NCBI RefSeq assembly: GCF_000763805.1
Contig: NZ_JRKS01000003.1
Location: 1-64,000, forward strand
Reading direction: 5' to 3'
DNA: 64,000 nucleotides
DNA from: Paracoccus sphaerophysae
Lineage (GTDB): Bacteria; Pseudomonadota; Alphaproteobacteria; Rhodobacterales; Rhodobacteraceae
Both the position numbers and the translations under genes were made by a program. A model generated the notes under the pieces. It was given only the letters and a program-made list of their open reading frames with translations, did not search any database and was not told the origin of the DNA. Position 1 is the stretch's first letter, and every line of letters begins with the position of its first letter. Positions 7,743 through 17,019 of the stretch are shown one piece after another.

Positions 7743-9970
7743 CAGCGCAGCCGCAAGGCGTTCAGCGTCACGCTGATGGAACTCAGCGACATCGCCAGCG
7801 CCGCGATCAGCGGCGTGGCGAGCCCGGCGACGGCGAAGGGCACGGCGACGATGTTGTAGAGGATCGAAAGGGCAAAGTTCTCGCGGATGCGACGCGCGGC
7901 GGCGCGGGCGACGCCCACCGCCTCGGGGACCGGGGCAAGCGAGCTGCCCACCAGCACCATGTCAGACGCGACGCGCGCGGCGTCGAGCGCGCTCGCCGGC
8001 GAGATCGAGGCATGGGCCGAGGCCAGCGCCGCGGTGTCGTTCAGCCCGTCGCCCACCATCAGCACCCGCGCGCCGCTGCGGGTCAGGGCGGCGACGGCGG
8101 CTGCCTTGTCCTGCGGCGTCACGCCCGCGCGCCATTCGGGGATCGCCAGCCGTGCGGCAATGTCGGCCACCGCGCCCTGCCCGTCTCCCGACAGCATCAG
8201 CACCCGCAGACCGGCCGCCCGCAACGATGCGACCGCCTCGGCGGCGCCGGGGCGCAGGCTGTCGGTGAAGTCGACGCGATGCACCGCCTCGCCGATCCGC
8301 AGCCAGGTCGCGGCGCCGGGGGCGTCGTCGGCCGCTCCGGTCCAGTCGGCACGGCCCAGCCGCACGAGTTGACCCTGCCACCGCCCCTCGACCCCATAAC
8401 CCGGGACCTCGCGCAGGTCGTCCAGCGCAGCCGGCGCCACCTCCAGCGCCGCGGCTAGGGCGCGGGACAGCGGATGCGCCGACCCGGCGGCCAGCGCCGC
8501 GGCGACGGGCTGCGCCTCGGGGGGCAGGGCGTTCGCCGCGACCCGCGGCGTCCCCATCGTCAGCGTGCCGGTCTTGTCGAAGACCACCGTATCGACCTCG
8601 GCCAGCCGCTCCAGCGCTGTGCCGTCCTTGATCAGCAGCCCGCGGCGGAACAGCCGCCCCGAGGCCGCCGTCACCACCGCCGGGACCGCGAGTCCCAGGG
8701 CGCAGGGGCAGGTGATGATCAGCACCGCGGCCGCGACATTCAGCGACAGCCGCGCATCGCGGGTCACCCACAGCCAACCGAGAAAACTCGTCAGCGCCAT
8801 CAGATGCACGACCGGCGCATAGGCGCGGCTGGCCCGGTCGGCGACCGAGGTATAGCGCCCGCGCGCCGATTCCGCCGCCGCGACCAGCGCTGTCAGCCGG
8901 GCCAGCGAGCTGTCCCGCCCGGCGGCCGTCACCCGCAGCGTCAGCGGGCCGGTGAGGTTGACCTCGCCGGCCGATACCACGTCGCCGGGGCGCGCGGCGA
9001 CCGGCGCCGATTCTCCGGTCAGCAGCGAACGGTCGATCTCGGACCCGCCCTCGTCCACGATGCCGTCCGCGGGGATGCGCCCGCCCGGTCGCACCAGCAC
9101 CAGGTCGCCCGGCGCCAGGTCGGCGACCCGCACGGTTTGTTCGGCGCCGTCCGTCAACCGCACCGCCCGCGGCACCTCGAGCGCGGTCAGCTCCTCGGCC
9201 GCCGAGCGGGCGACGGCGCGGGTGCGATAGTCGAGATAGCGCCCGACCAGCAGGAAGAAGCACAGCATCACCGCGGCATCGAAATAGGCGTGGTGCCCGG
9301 AATGCAGCGTCTCGAAGACCGAGATCGCGCTGGCCAGGATCAGCGCCAGCGAGATCGGCACGTCCATCCCCAGCCGCCCCGCCCGCAGCGCGCGCCAGGC
9401 GCTGGAAAAGAAGGGCTGGCCGGCGAATGCCACGGTCGGCAGAGCGATGGCGCCGGAGATCCAGTGGAACATGTCGCGCGTCGCCGCATCGGCCCCGGAC
9501 CAGACGGCGACCGAAAGGATCATGATGTTCATCATCGCGAAGCCCGCGACGCCGACCCGCATCAGGATGTCGCGGCCCTGCCGGTCGGCGGCGGTCGCGG
9601 TCAGCGCGCCGGGGTCCAGCTCGTGCGCCTCGTAGCCGATCCGGTCCAGCACGGCGATCAGATCGGCGGCGCCGATCCCGGCCTCGGCATCGATGATGAC
9701 CCTGCGCAGCGACAGGTTGACGCGGGCGGCATGGACTCCGGGCGCGGCGTTCAGCGCCCGTTCCACCGCGACGATGCAGGCCGCGCAATGGACGGCGGGC
9801 ACCGACAGCATGATGTCGCCGCGCGCCGGACCCGACCGCGCGAGCGCCTCGGCCAGAGGCGCCGCATCGCAGGCCGGGCAGGCGCTGAGCCGGCCGGGAT
9901 GTTCAGCCTCGGCAACCGCACGCAGCCCGCCTGCGAACTGTCCGCCGCCTTGCGCCGTCGCGTCTGCCAT
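7742..9970 (-). CDS. ccoI: CcoI, copper-transporting P1B-type ATPase for cbb3 oxidase assembly
   Basis: Inner-membrane P-type ATPase that exports copper for the CuB site of cbb3 oxidase. The 742-residue product has an N-terminal ACPACD motif, a heavy-metal-associated domain with HCAAC, eight predicted membrane helices, the TGES actuator motif, the intramembrane CPC motif (ITCPCALG), DKTGT phosphorylation site, a hinge GDGLND and the HP motif (SAHPLSRA). An ATG at 9970 is preferred over the one at 10009, which would overlap ccoH. ccoH ends 16 bases upstream and ccoS overlaps the stop. FixI is the synonymous name in rhizobia. Confidence 0.95.
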   Translation of the reverse strand: MADATAQGGGQFAGGLRAVAEAEHPGRLSACPACDAAPLAEALARSGPARGDIMLSVPAVHCAACIVAVERALNAAPGVHAARVNLSLRRVIIDAEAGIGAADLIAVLDRIGYEAHELDPGALTATAADRQGRDILMRVGVAGFAMMNIMILSVAVWSGADAATRDMFHWISGAIALPTVAFAGQPFFSSAWRALRAGRLGMDVPISLALILASAISVFETLHSGHHAYFDAAVMLCFFLLVGRYLDYRTRAVARSAAEELTALEVPRAVRLTDGAEQTVRVADLAPGDLVLVRPGGRIPADGIVDEGGSEIDRSLLTGESAPVAARPGDVVSAGEVNLTGPLTLRVTAAGRDSSLARLTALVAAAESARGRYTSVADRASRAYAPVVHLMALTSFLGWLWVTRDARLSLNVAAAVLIITCPCALGLAVPAVVTAASGRLFRRGLLIKDGTALERLAEVDTVVFDKTGTLTMGTPRVAANALPPEAQPVAAALAAGSAHPLSRALAAALEVAPAALDDLREVPGYGVEGRWQGQLVRLGRADWTGAADDAPGAATWLRIGEAVHRVDFTDSLRPGAAEAVASLRAAGLRVLMLSGDGQGAVADIAARLAIPEWRAGVTPQDKAAAVAALTRSGARVLMVGDGLNDTAALASAHASISPASALDAARVASDMVLVGSSLAPVPEAVGVARAAARRIRENFALSILYNIVAVPFAVAGLATPLIAALAMSLSSISVTLNALRLR

Positions 9971-9986
9971 CACCGTCCCGCCTTCG

Positions 9987-10538
9987 TCACTGCGCCTGAC
10001 TGCCCGCATAATGGTCGATGCGCTGGCGGAACAGCGTCCCGTCCCACGCCTCGGCCGTCAGGTGGATGTTCCACGTCCCCGGCGCAAGCTTGATCGGCGC
10101 CCGGAAGATGCCGTCCTGATAGGTGAATTGCGGGGTCTGGTCGTCGCGGACATGGGTCGGCCGCCCGACCGTGGCGGTCAGCGACCGCACCCGGGCCGGG
10201 TTTCCCTGCCTATCGCGGATCATCAGCGTCAGCTCCTTGCCGTCATATTCCGGCGTCACCGTCCAGCCCAGCGAATCCTGCGCCACCCGCTCCTTGTCGA
10301 AGACCTGCGAGGCGACATAGGAGTTCGGGGTCTCGAGGCCCGGAAAGGTCCCCACGGCCTTGACCGCAAGCCAGATGTTCACCCCGATGATGACCCCGAA
10401 CATGGCGAGCGCAAAGATCAGCATGTGCCGTCCGGTGAACCGGCGCGAGGCGGAAAACAGCAGGAACGGCAGCCCGAAGACTGCCGCGACCGCCAGGACC
10501 GGCAGATAAGCGGCAAGGCTGGACAGCGGCGCCGGCAT
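9987..10538 (-). CDS. ccoH: CcoH, cbb3 oxidase assembly protein (FixH family)
   Basis: A 183-residue membrane protein with two N-terminal hydrophobic segments and a periplasmic FixH domain containing DSLGWTVTPEYDG and a C-terminal GTWNIHLTAEAWDGTLFRQR. CcoH helps assemble and stabilise cbb3 oxidase. Two starts are possible: ATG at 10538, used here, or a GTG at 10547 that overlaps the ccoG stop as GTGA. The GTG would give tighter coupling and adds three residues. It lies between ccoG and ccoI in the expected order. Confidence 0.88.
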   Translation of the reverse strand: MPAPLSSLAAYLPVLAVAAVFGLPFLLFSASRRFTGRHMLIFALAMFGVIIGVNIWLAVKAVGTFPGLETPNSYVASQVFDKERVAQDSLGWTVTPEYDGKELTLMIRDRQGNPARVRSLTATVGRPTHVRDDQTPQFTYQDGIFRAPIKLAPGTWNIHLTAEAWDGTLFRQRIDHYAGSQAQ

Positions 10539-10543
10539 CGCGA

Positions 10544-12004
10544 TCACCGCCCCCGCCCGTGGAAGACGGTGTCGACCGCGGCGCGGCGGCCCGAGGCCTC
10601 GTCCTCGATCCACATGGTGATCTCGGTCTGGCCGGCCTCGGCCAGCGCGGCATCGGGGCGGACGGTCAGATAGACCCGCTGCTCGAAGGTGGCGTCCTGG
10701 GCCACCTCGACCGCGCCCTGCCCGCCCTCGAGCGACACGCTCAGCCCCTCGATCGGCGCCCCCGCGGCGTCCCCGGCGCCGACCGCAAAGCGCTTGGCCT
10801 CGCCCTGCTTGTTGCGCAGCCGCAATTCGTAGGTGTTGCGGATCGAGCCGTCGGACATGGTCACAAAGAGCGGGCTGCGGATCGGCGAGACGTTCAGGTC
10901 ATAGGGCGAACGCAGGAACAGCGCCACGATCAGCCCCACCCCGATCGCCCCCCATAGGGTGAAATACAGCAGCGTCCGCGGCCGCAGCACGTGGCGCCAC
11001 AGCGAGGCGCCCTCGTGGCCGACCTTCTCGGCCCGCTCGTCCCTCAGCGCCATGTAGTCGATCAGCCCGCGGGGCTTGCCGATCTTGTCCATGATCTCGT
11101 CGCAGGCGTCGATGCACAGGGCGCAGGTGATGCATTCCAGTTGCTGGCCGTCGCGGATGTCGATGCCCATCGGGCACACGTTCACGCAGGCATAGCAGTC
11201 GATGCAGTCGCCCTTGGCGCCAGGGGGCACGTCGGACTTGGTCGGCTCGCCCTTGCGGATCTTGCCGCGCGGCTCGCCCCGCCATTCCCGATAGGCGACG
11301 GTCAGCGTGTCCTCGTCCATCATCGCGCCCTGGATGCGCGGCCAGGGGCAGGCATAGATGCAGATCTGTTCGCGCGCGAAGCCGCCAAAGAAGAACGTCG
11401 TCGCGGTCATGATCGCGATGGTCATGTAGGCCACGGCATGCGCCTGTCCGGTCACGAGATCCTTCAACAGCGTCGGCGCGTCGGCGAAATAGAACACCCA
11501 GGCGCCGCCGGTCAGCAGGCCGATCAGCAGCCACAGCGCCCATTTCGTGATCCGCAGCCGCGCCTTGCGCGCGGTCCAGGGCTGTTCATACAGGCGGATG
11601 CGGGCGTTGCGGTCCCCTTCGACCCAGCGTTCGACGAGGATATAGAGGTCCGTCCACACCGTCTGTGGGCAGGCATAGCCGCACCAGACCCGGCCCAGCG
11701 CCGAGGTGAACAGGAACAGCCCGAGCCCGGCCATGATCAGCAGGCCCGCGACGAAATAGAATTCGTGCGGCCAGATCTCGATCCAGAAGAAGAAGAAGCG
11801 CCGGTTCGCCAGGTCGACCAGCACCGCCTGGTCCGGCAGGCCGGGGCCGCGGTCCCAGCGGATCCAGGGGGTGATGTAATAGATGCCCAGGGTGATCGCC
11901 ATCAGCACCCATTTCAGGTTGCGGAACTTGCCCTGCACCCGCCGCGGAAAGATCGGCTCGCGCGCCGCGTAAAGGCGCGGCGGTTCATTCTCGACGGTGG
12001 ACAT
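10544..12004 (-). CDS. ccoG: CcoG (RdxA/FixG-type) membrane iron-sulfur protein
   Basis: Polytopic membrane protein of 486 residues with two ferredoxin-type 4Fe-4S motifs, CIDCYACVNVCPMG and CITCALCIDACDE, at about residues 258-300. Four to five membrane helices precede them, and extra conserved cysteines occur in VWCGYACPQTVW and CIYACPWPRIQG. A C-terminal periplasmic Ig-like domain follows a last membrane helix. CcoG-family proteins reduce Cu(II) to Cu(I) for delivery to cbb3 oxidase. It is the first gene of ccoGHIS and is preceded by a 290-base spacer from ccoP that carries its own palindrome and -10-like sequence. Confidence 0.94.
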   Translation of the reverse strand: MSTVENEPPRLYAAREPIFPRRVQGKFRNLKWVLMAITLGIYYITPWIRWDRGPGLPDQAVLVDLANRRFFFFWIEIWPHEFYFVAGLLIMAGLGLFLFTSALGRVWCGYACPQTVWTDLYILVERWVEGDRNARIRLYEQPWTARKARLRITKWALWLLIGLLTGGAWVFYFADAPTLLKDLVTGQAHAVAYMTIAIMTATTFFFGGFAREQICIYACPWPRIQGAMMDEDTLTVAYREWRGEPRGKIRKGEPTKSDVPPGAKGDCIDCYACVNVCPMGIDIRDGQQLECITCALCIDACDEIMDKIGKPRGLIDYMALRDERAEKVGHEGASLWRHVLRPRTLLYFTLWGAIGVGLIVALFLRSPYDLNVSPIRSPLFVTMSDGSIRNTYELRLRNKQGEAKRFAVGAGDAAGAPIEGLSVSLEGGQGAVEVAQDATFEQRVYLTVRPDAALAEAGQTEITMWIEDEASGRRAAVDTVFHGRGR

Positions 12005-12091
12005 GGAACACTCCTGCGTGGCGCGGGCCGGGACGGGCGGGCAGCGGGATCTGGATGACGGTCAGGACCACGGCTCGCCGGCGAGGAATAT

Positions 12092-12105
12092 ATGCAGTCC
12101 TGCAT
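12092..12105. promoter_or_regulatory. Palindrome upstream of ccoG, candidate operator
   Basis: ATGCAG and CTGCAT flank a 2-base spacer, giving a perfect 14-base dyad about 90 bases upstream of ccoG. On the minus strand it sits directly upstream of TATATT (12092-12087), a good -10 element without a matching -35. That arrangement suggests an activator or repressor site. It does not match the FNR consensus. The regulator is unknown. Confidence 0.35.
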
Positions 12106-12261
12106 GGGTCCGAGAGAGACGCTTTGTCGCACATCCGCTTGGCTCCAGCCGTCGCCTTCACCGCCGCCGGTGCGGGCGGCCCTGAAGGCAAGGCTGACAC
12201 GCCGGGCGCGCGCTGAACAGCGCAAACGGCCGGCGCGCATCACCCGCCGCTCGGGCCAAGC

Positions 12262-12284
12262 GGGGCGCGGCAGGACCGCACCCC
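12262..12284 (-). terminator. GC-rich hairpin after ccoP, weak terminator or processing site
   Basis: On the minus strand GGGGTGCGG pairs with CCGCGCCCC (one G-U pair) around a five-base loop, ten bases after the ccoP stop. No T-run follows, so it is a poor intrinsic terminator. It could stabilise the ccoNOQP mRNA or attenuate read-through into ccoG. Confidence 0.35.
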
Positions 12285-12294
12285 GGCGCGCCCG

Positions 12295-13413
12295 TTACTC
12301 GCCGCCGCCCAGGCTGTGGACATAGGACGCCACGGCGCGGATGTCCGCCTCGCTCAGCCGCTGCGACCAGGCCGGCATCACGCCGAACGGGCCGTCATGG
12401 ATGATCTGGCGGATGCGGGCCTCGGTCGGCCGGCCCTGTTCGGAATAGAGCCACACGGCGTCGGTCAGGTTCGGCGCGCCCTGGGCGCGGTCGCCGGTCC
12501 CGTCCTCCATGTGGCAGGCCACGCAGTTGTCGGCATAGACCGTCGCGCCCGCCTCGGCTTTGGCCGTGTCATGGGGCAGCTTGGCCAGCGCCAGGACGTA
12601 GTTCGTGACCTGGTCGATCTGGGCCGCGTCCAGAATCCCGTCGGCCCCGAAGCGCGGCATTTCCGAATAGCGCGAGTCCGGGTCGTCCGGGCTGCGGATG
12701 CCGTGCAGGATCGTGGTGTGGATGTCGTCGATGGTGCCGCCCCACAGCCAGTCGTCGTCCACCAGCGCGGGATAGCCGCTGGCCCCCGCCCCGCCGGCCT
12801 GGTGGCACTGGACGCACCAGGTGTTGAACACCGCCCGGCCGGCGTTGGCCGTGTAGTTCACCAGTTCGGGGTCGTCCTTGATCGTGCCCAGCTCGACCGA
12901 GGCCAGCTTCTGCTGGATCGGCGCGTTGGCGTCGGCAAAGCGCTTGATGTCGACCGCCACCTCGTCGCGCGGAGTGGTGCCGATGAAGCCCTGGGTCGAG
13001 CCGTGGATCAGCGGGATGGCCGGATAGGCCAGGACATAGCCGACCGACCAGACGATGGTCGCGTAGAAGGTCCACAGCCACCAGCGCGGCAGCGGGTTGT
13101 CGTATTCCTCGATCCCGTCCCAGCTGTGGCCGGTGGACTGCACCTCGACGACGTTCTTGCCGACGCGGCGCCGCTGGCTCATCCGCGAGGTCGGGCGGGC
13201 GCCGGGCTTGACCCCGGTCAGCGTCTCGGGCGCGTTCTCGATGATCTGCTGCGCGTTTTCGGCGTCGGCCGCGCGGCGGCTGACGGAAATGCGGTTGTCC
13301 GGGTTGGCCGGGCTTTCATGCGGATCGGTCGGGTCGGCGCCGACATTGCGGGCCACCTGCTCCTCGCGCGGGGTCGGGGTGGCGTTTGGGTCTTGGTCTC
13401 TGGGATCGGCCAT
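12295..13413 (-). CDS. ccoP: CcoP, diheme cytochrome c subunit of cbb3 oxidase
   Basis: Membrane-anchored diheme subunit that passes electrons to CcoO/CcoN. The 372-residue protein begins with about 85 hydrophilic residues not usual in the family. The normal CcoP start block ([19 protein letters not shown]) follows with a membrane helix, then two cytochrome c domains with CVQCH (about residue 200) and CVACH (about 296) haem motifs and distal Met motifs ([14 protein letters not shown]). The ATG overlaps the ccoQ stop as TGATG, supporting this start and hence the extension; a TTG codon lies one codon further upstream. The core assignment is certain. Confidence 0.96.
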   Translation of the reverse strand: MADPRDQDPNATPTPREEQVARNVGADPTDPHESPANPDNRISVSRRAADAENAQQIIENAPETLTGVKPGARPTSRMSQRRRVGKNVVEVQSTGHSWDGIEEYDNPLPRWWLWTFYATIVWSVGYVLAYPAIPLIHGSTQGFIGTTPRDEVAVDIKRFADANAPIQQKLASVELGTIKDDPELVNYTANAGRAVFNTWCVQCHQAGGAGASGYPALVDDDWLWGGTIDDIHTTILHGIRSPDDPDSRYSEMPRFGADGILDAAQIDQVTNYVLALAKLPHDTAKAEAGATVYADNCVACHMEDGTGDRAQGAPNLTDAVWLYSEQGRPTEARIRQIIHDGPFGVMPAWSQRLSEADIRAVASYVHSLGGGE

Positions 13414-13616
13414 CAATCGACCTCCTTGCGGGCCGCGTCGGCTACAGGCTCGGGCGCGGGTTTCGTCTCGTTGCGGAAGATGCTTTCTGCGGCGTCCCGC
13501 TGGACCCGGCGCGACCCCGGGCGGAAGGCGAACAGCACCACCCCCAGGAAGAACAGCGTCAGGACCAGCAGCACCCAGCTGTCGGCGAGTTGGCGCAGGA
13601 TGGAATAGCTATCCAT
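13413..13616 (-). CDS. ccoQ: CcoQ (FixQ), small cbb3 oxidase subunit
   Basis: A 67-residue single-pass membrane protein, with a short N-terminal segment, a membrane helix ([17 protein letters not shown]) and an RPGS motif followed by a charged cytoplasmic tail. This is the standard CcoQ/FixQ layout. It stabilises the interaction of CcoP with the CcoNO core. It lies 12 bases after ccoO and its stop overlaps the ccoP start, as expected in ccoNOQP. Confidence 0.93.
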   Translation of the reverse strand: MDSYSILRQLADSWVLLVLTLFFLGVVLFAFRPGSRRVQRDAAESIFRNETKPAPEPVADAARKEVD

Positions 13617-13628
13617 GCCCCGCGCCTG

Positions 13629-14354
13629 TCAGCGATGCTGGTCGGGCTGGAAGGTCGAGAAATCGACCATCGTCCCCAAGACCTGCAGATAGGCGATGAG
13701 CGCGTCCATTTCCGACACGCCGGCCTGGCGGTCGAAGTTGCGCTGCTGCGCCCCCGGATAGCGTTCCTGCAGCCCGGCGGCATCGGCATCCGGGTTGGCC
13801 TGGGCCAGCCAGTCGGCGCGGGCCTCGGCCAGCATCTCGTCGCTGTAGGGCACGCCGACGCGGCGATCGGCGGTGATCCGGGCGTCGATATGGGTCGGCT
13901 CGATCATCCGGTCGCGCAGGAATCCGTAGCCCGGCATGATCGATTCCGGCACCACCGACTGCGGGTTGATGAGGTGGTCGATGTGCCATTCGTCCGAATA
14001 GCGCCCGCCCACCCGGGCCAGGTCCGGCCCGGTCCGCTTCGATCCCCACTGGAAGGGGTGGTCGTACATCGATTCCGCCGCAAGGCTGTAATGGCCATAG
14101 CGTTCGACCTCGTCCCGCATCGGGCGGATCATCTGGCTGTGGCAGACATAGCAGCCCTCGCGGACATAGATGTCGCGGCCGGTGAGTTCGAGCGGCGTGT
14201 AGGGGCGCACCCCCTCGACCTTCTCGATGGTGTTTTCCAGGTAGAACAGCGGGGCGATTTCCACGATCCCGCCGATCGTCACGACAAGGAACGAGAACAC
14301 CAGCAGCAGCGTCGCGTTCTTTTCAAGGATCTTGTGGTGGTCAAGAATTGCCAT
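13629..14354 (-). CDS. ccoO: CcoO, monoheme cytochrome c subunit of cbb3 oxidase
   Basis: Membrane-anchored cytochrome c subunit, 241 residues. An N-terminal helix ([20 protein letters not shown]) anchors it. The haem c motif is CYVCH in [15 protein letters not shown] at about residue 70, and the family blocks [19 protein letters not shown] and SIMPGYGFL, containing the distal Met, follow. The length and all motifs are standard. It is 11 bases downstream of ccoN and 12 upstream of ccoQ. Confidence 0.97.
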   Translation of the reverse strand: MAILDHHKILEKNATLLLVFSFLVVTIGGIVEIAPLFYLENTIEKVEGVRPYTPLELTGRDIYVREGCYVCHSQMIRPMRDEVERYGHYSLAAESMYDHPFQWGSKRTGPDLARVGGRYSDEWHIDHLINPQSVVPESIMPGYGFLRDRMIEPTHIDARITADRRVGVPYSDEMLAEARADWLAQANPDADAAGLQERYPGAQQRNFDRQAGVSEMDALIAYLQVLGTMVDFSTFQPDQHR

Positions 14355-14365
14355 CTGTCAGATCC

Positions 14366-15982
14366 TCATTCGGCCGGCAGGGCGACGCGGGTTTCCGCGA
14401 CGCGGGGCTGGCGGGCCACCGTGGCCCACAGGTTGTAGCACATGATGATCGCGCCCAGCAGGAAGAACACCCCGCCCAGCGTCCGCACCACAAGCATCGG
14501 ATACTTGGCGATCACCGTGTCGGCGAAGGCGTTGACCAGGAAGCCCTGGCTGTCCACCTCGCGCCACATGAGACCCTCCATGATGCCCGACACCCACATC
14601 GACGAGGCATAGAGCACCAGCCCGATGGTCGCGAGCCAGAAGTGCCAGGACACCAGCGTCAGCGAATACAGCCGCTCACGCCCCCACAGACGCGGGGTCA
14701 GGTAGTAGAGCGCACCGAAGGTGATCATCCCGTTCCAGCCCAGCGCGCCCGAATGGACGTGCCCGATGGTCCAGTCGGTGTAGTGCGACAGCGAGTTCAC
14801 GGCCTTGATCGACATCATCGGCCCTTCGAAGGTCGCCATGCCGTAGAAGCCGACGGCCACGACCATCATCCGCAGGATCGGGTCGGTGCGCAGCTTGTCC
14901 CAAGCCCCCGACAGCGTCATCAGGCCGTTGATCATGCCGCCCCACGAGGGCATCCACAGCATGACCGAGAACACCATCCCCAGGGTCGACGCCCATTGCG
15001 GCAGCGCCGTGTAGTGCAGGTGGTGCGGGCCGGCCCAGATATACATGAAGATCAGGGCCCAGAAGTGGATGATCGACAGCTTGTAGCTGTAGATCGGACG
15101 CTCGGCCTGCTTGGGGATGAAGTAGTACATCATCCCCAGGAACCCGGCGGTCAGGAAGAAGCCCACCGCGTTGTGGCCGTACCACCACTGGGTCATCGCG
15201 TCCTGGACGCCGGCGAACAGCTGCACCGACTTGGACCCGAAGACGCTGACCGGGATCGCCAGGTTGTTGACCACGTGCAGCATGGCGATGGTCACGATGA
15301 AGGACAGGTAGAACCAGTTGGCGACGTAGATGTGCGGTTCACGCCGCTTCATGATCGTGCCGAGGTAGACGGCCAGGTAGACCACCCAGACGATGGTCAG
15401 CCACCAGTCGACGTACCATTCCGGTTCCGCGTATTCCTTGGAATGCGTGGCGCCGAGGATATAGCCGGTCGCGGCCAGCACGATCATCAGCTGATAGCCC
15501 CAGAACACGAACCAGGCGGCATTGCCGCCCCACAGCCGCGTCGCGCAGGTCCGCTGGACGACATAGAACGAGGTCGCGATCAGCGCGTTGCCTCCAAAGG
15601 CGAAGATCACCGCCGAGGTGTGCAACGGCCGCAGCTTGCCAAAGTTCGTGAAGCCCTGGAACAGTTCCGAAAAGTTCAGCGCCGGCCAGGCCAGCTGGGC
15701 GGCGATGACGACCCCGACCAGAAAGCCCACCACGCCCCAGAAGGCGGTGGCGATCACGCCGGCCCGGACCACGCCATCCAGGTATTCGCCCTGCGCCACG
15801 GCCAGGCGCGCCGGCTGGCGCGGGTCGTCCATATGCCGCAGCTGCCACAGAAAGGTGAGCCCGGCGGCCAGCATCACCGTCAGCGCGTTCACCATATAGG
15901 CCAGATCGTGCGCATAGTTGGCGCCGATCGCGGCCAGCACCGCGATCACGCCAAGCACGATCAGCTTGATGACATCCCACAT
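14366..15982 (-). CDS. ccoN: CcoN, catalytic subunit I of cbb3 cytochrome c oxidase
   Basis: High-affinity terminal oxidase subunit carrying haem b, the haem b3-CuB centre and the proton channel; 538 residues with about 12-14 membrane helices. Conserved His clusters are visible in [22 protein letters not shown] and [15 protein letters not shown] 15982 (MWDVIKL) is preferred to an upstream TTG because family members start with MWD. The upstream region contains an FNR box at 16086-16099, so expression is predicted to rise at low oxygen through FnrL. First gene of ccoNOQP. Confidence 0.97.
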   Translation of the reverse strand: MWDVIKLIVLGVIAVLAAIGANYAHDLAYMVNALTVMLAAGLTFLWQLRHMDDPRQPARLAVAQGEYLDGVVRAGVIATAFWGVVGFLVGVVIAAQLAWPALNFSELFQGFTNFGKLRPLHTSAVIFAFGGNALIATSFYVVQRTCATRLWGGNAAWFVFWGYQLMIVLAATGYILGATHSKEYAEPEWYVDWWLTIVWVVYLAVYLGTIMKRREPHIYVANWFYLSFIVTIAMLHVVNNLAIPVSVFGSKSVQLFAGVQDAMTQWWYGHNAVGFFLTAGFLGMMYYFIPKQAERPIYSYKLSIIHFWALIFMYIWAGPHHLHYTALPQWASTLGMVFSVMLWMPSWGGMINGLMTLSGAWDKLRTDPILRMMVVAVGFYGMATFEGPMMSIKAVNSLSHYTDWTIGHVHSGALGWNGMITFGALYYLTPRLWGRERLYSLTLVSWHFWLATIGLVLYASSMWVSGIMEGLMWREVDSQGFLVNAFADTVIAKYPMLVVRTLGGVFFLLGAIIMCYNLWATVARQPRVAETRVALPAE

Positions 15983-16085
15983 GTCGTCTTGTTCCTTGTC
16001 CTTGCGCAACCCCGTCGAATCGCGGAAATCCGCGCGCAGGGGGTCACCGTGGCATGTGTCCTATTGCCACTAGGTTGACCAAACA

Positions 16086-16099
16086 TTGATCTGCGTCAA
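16086..16099. promoter_or_regulatory. FNR/FnrL box between ccoN and usp
   Basis: TTGATCTGCGTCAA matches the FNR consensus TTGAT-N4-ATCAA at 9 of 10 fixed positions. It lies 104 bases upstream of ccoN and 57 upstream of usp. For usp, TGTAAT at 16121-16126 places the box centre at about -41, the class II activator position. For ccoN, a TSS near 16051 would also put it near -41. fnrL itself is 1 kb away. Confidence 0.85.
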
Positions 16100-16120
16100 C
16101 AAAACCCGTCCAATCTGCGG

Positions 16121-16126
16121 TGTAAT
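16121..16126 (+). promoter_or_regulatory. -10 element of the usp promoter
   Basis: TGTAAT matches the -10 consensus at 5 of 6 positions, and its expected start (about 16133) centres the FNR box at -41. There is no clear -35, as expected for an FNR-activated promoter. Inferred from spacing only. Confidence 0.5.
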
Positions 16127-16155
16127 TTCGCCCTTATCGACCGGAGGAAATGCAC

Positions 16156-16995
16156 ATGGGCTACAAGACCATCCTGACCGTCATCACCCAGCCCGGTCAG
16201 ACCGCCCAGCTGGACGCCGCGGTGGCGCTGGCGCGCCGCGAGGCCGCGCATCTGGACGTGTTCTGCCTGGGCGTGGACCACACCCAGACCGGCTATTACT
16301 ACGCCGGCGCCTCGGCCTATGTCTTCCAGGAGGCGATCGACCGAGCCATGGCCTCGGCCGAGGCGCTGGAAACCGAGGTCCGCGGCCATCTGGGCGCCCA
16401 GGACATCCGCTGGTCGGCCGAAAGCGCCGTGGCGCAGATGGGCGGCGTCGGCGCGCTGATCGCGCAGCGGGCGCGATTCGCCGATCTGGTGGTGCTGGCC
16501 CAGCCCTATGGCGAGGGCGCCGCCCCCGATGCCGAGGCGGTGGTCGAGGCGGCGCTGTTCGACGGCAGCTGCCCGGTGCTGATCCTGCCGCACGGCCAGA
16601 GCGACGTGGCCGGCATCGGCCGGCGGGTCATCGTCGCCTGGAACCAGTCGGACGAGGCGCTGACCGCGATCCGCCGCGCCCTCCCGATCCTCAAGTCCGC
16701 CGACCTGGTCGAGATCACCGTCGTCGATCCCTCGCCGCATTCGCCCGAAGGCTCGGACCCGGGCGGGGCGCTGTGCCAGATGCTGACCCGGCACGGCATC
16801 AAGGCCGAGGTCGTGGTGCTGGCCAAGACGCTGCCCACGGTGTCCGAGGTGCTGAACCGCCGCGCCGCTGAAACCGGGGCCGACCTGATCGTGATGGGCG
16901 CCTACAGCCATTCCCGGCTGCGTGAGGCGATCATGGGCGGCGCCACGCGCCACATGCTGGAACGCGCCAAGGTGCCGGTGCTGATGGCACGCTGA
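16156..16995 (+). CDS. Tandem universal stress protein
   Basis: A 279-residue cytosolic protein made of two UspA-like domains: residues 1-145 (YKTILTVITQPGQTAQLDAAVALA) and 150-279 (RRVIVAWNQSDEALTAIRRA). The second ends in the nucleotide-binding pattern GADLIVMGAYSHSRLREAIMGGATRHML, similar to the ATP-binding G-2x-G-9x-G-(S/T) motif. GGAGGA at 16143-16148 is 7 bases before ATG 16156 but only 1 base before ATG 16150, so the second ATG is chosen. A gene of this kind sits between ccoN and fnrL in Rhodobacter relatives. The FNR box upstream predicts low-oxygen induction. Confidence 0.9.
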   Translation: MGYKTILTVITQPGQTAQLDAAVALARREAAHLDVFCLGVDHTQTGYYYAGASAYVFQEAIDRAMASAEALETEVRGHLGAQDIRWSAESAVAQMGGVGALIAQRARFADLVVLAQPYGEGAAPDAEAVVEAALFDGSCPVLILPHGQSDVAGIGRRVIVAWNQSDEALTAIRRALPILKSADLVEITVVDPSPHSPEGSDPGGALCQMLTRHGIKAEVVVLAKTLPTVSEVLNRRAAETGADLIVMGAYSHSRLREAIMGGATRHMLERAKVPVLMAR

Positions 16996-17019
16996 CGCCC
17001 GCCGGCAGAACGGCCTGGC

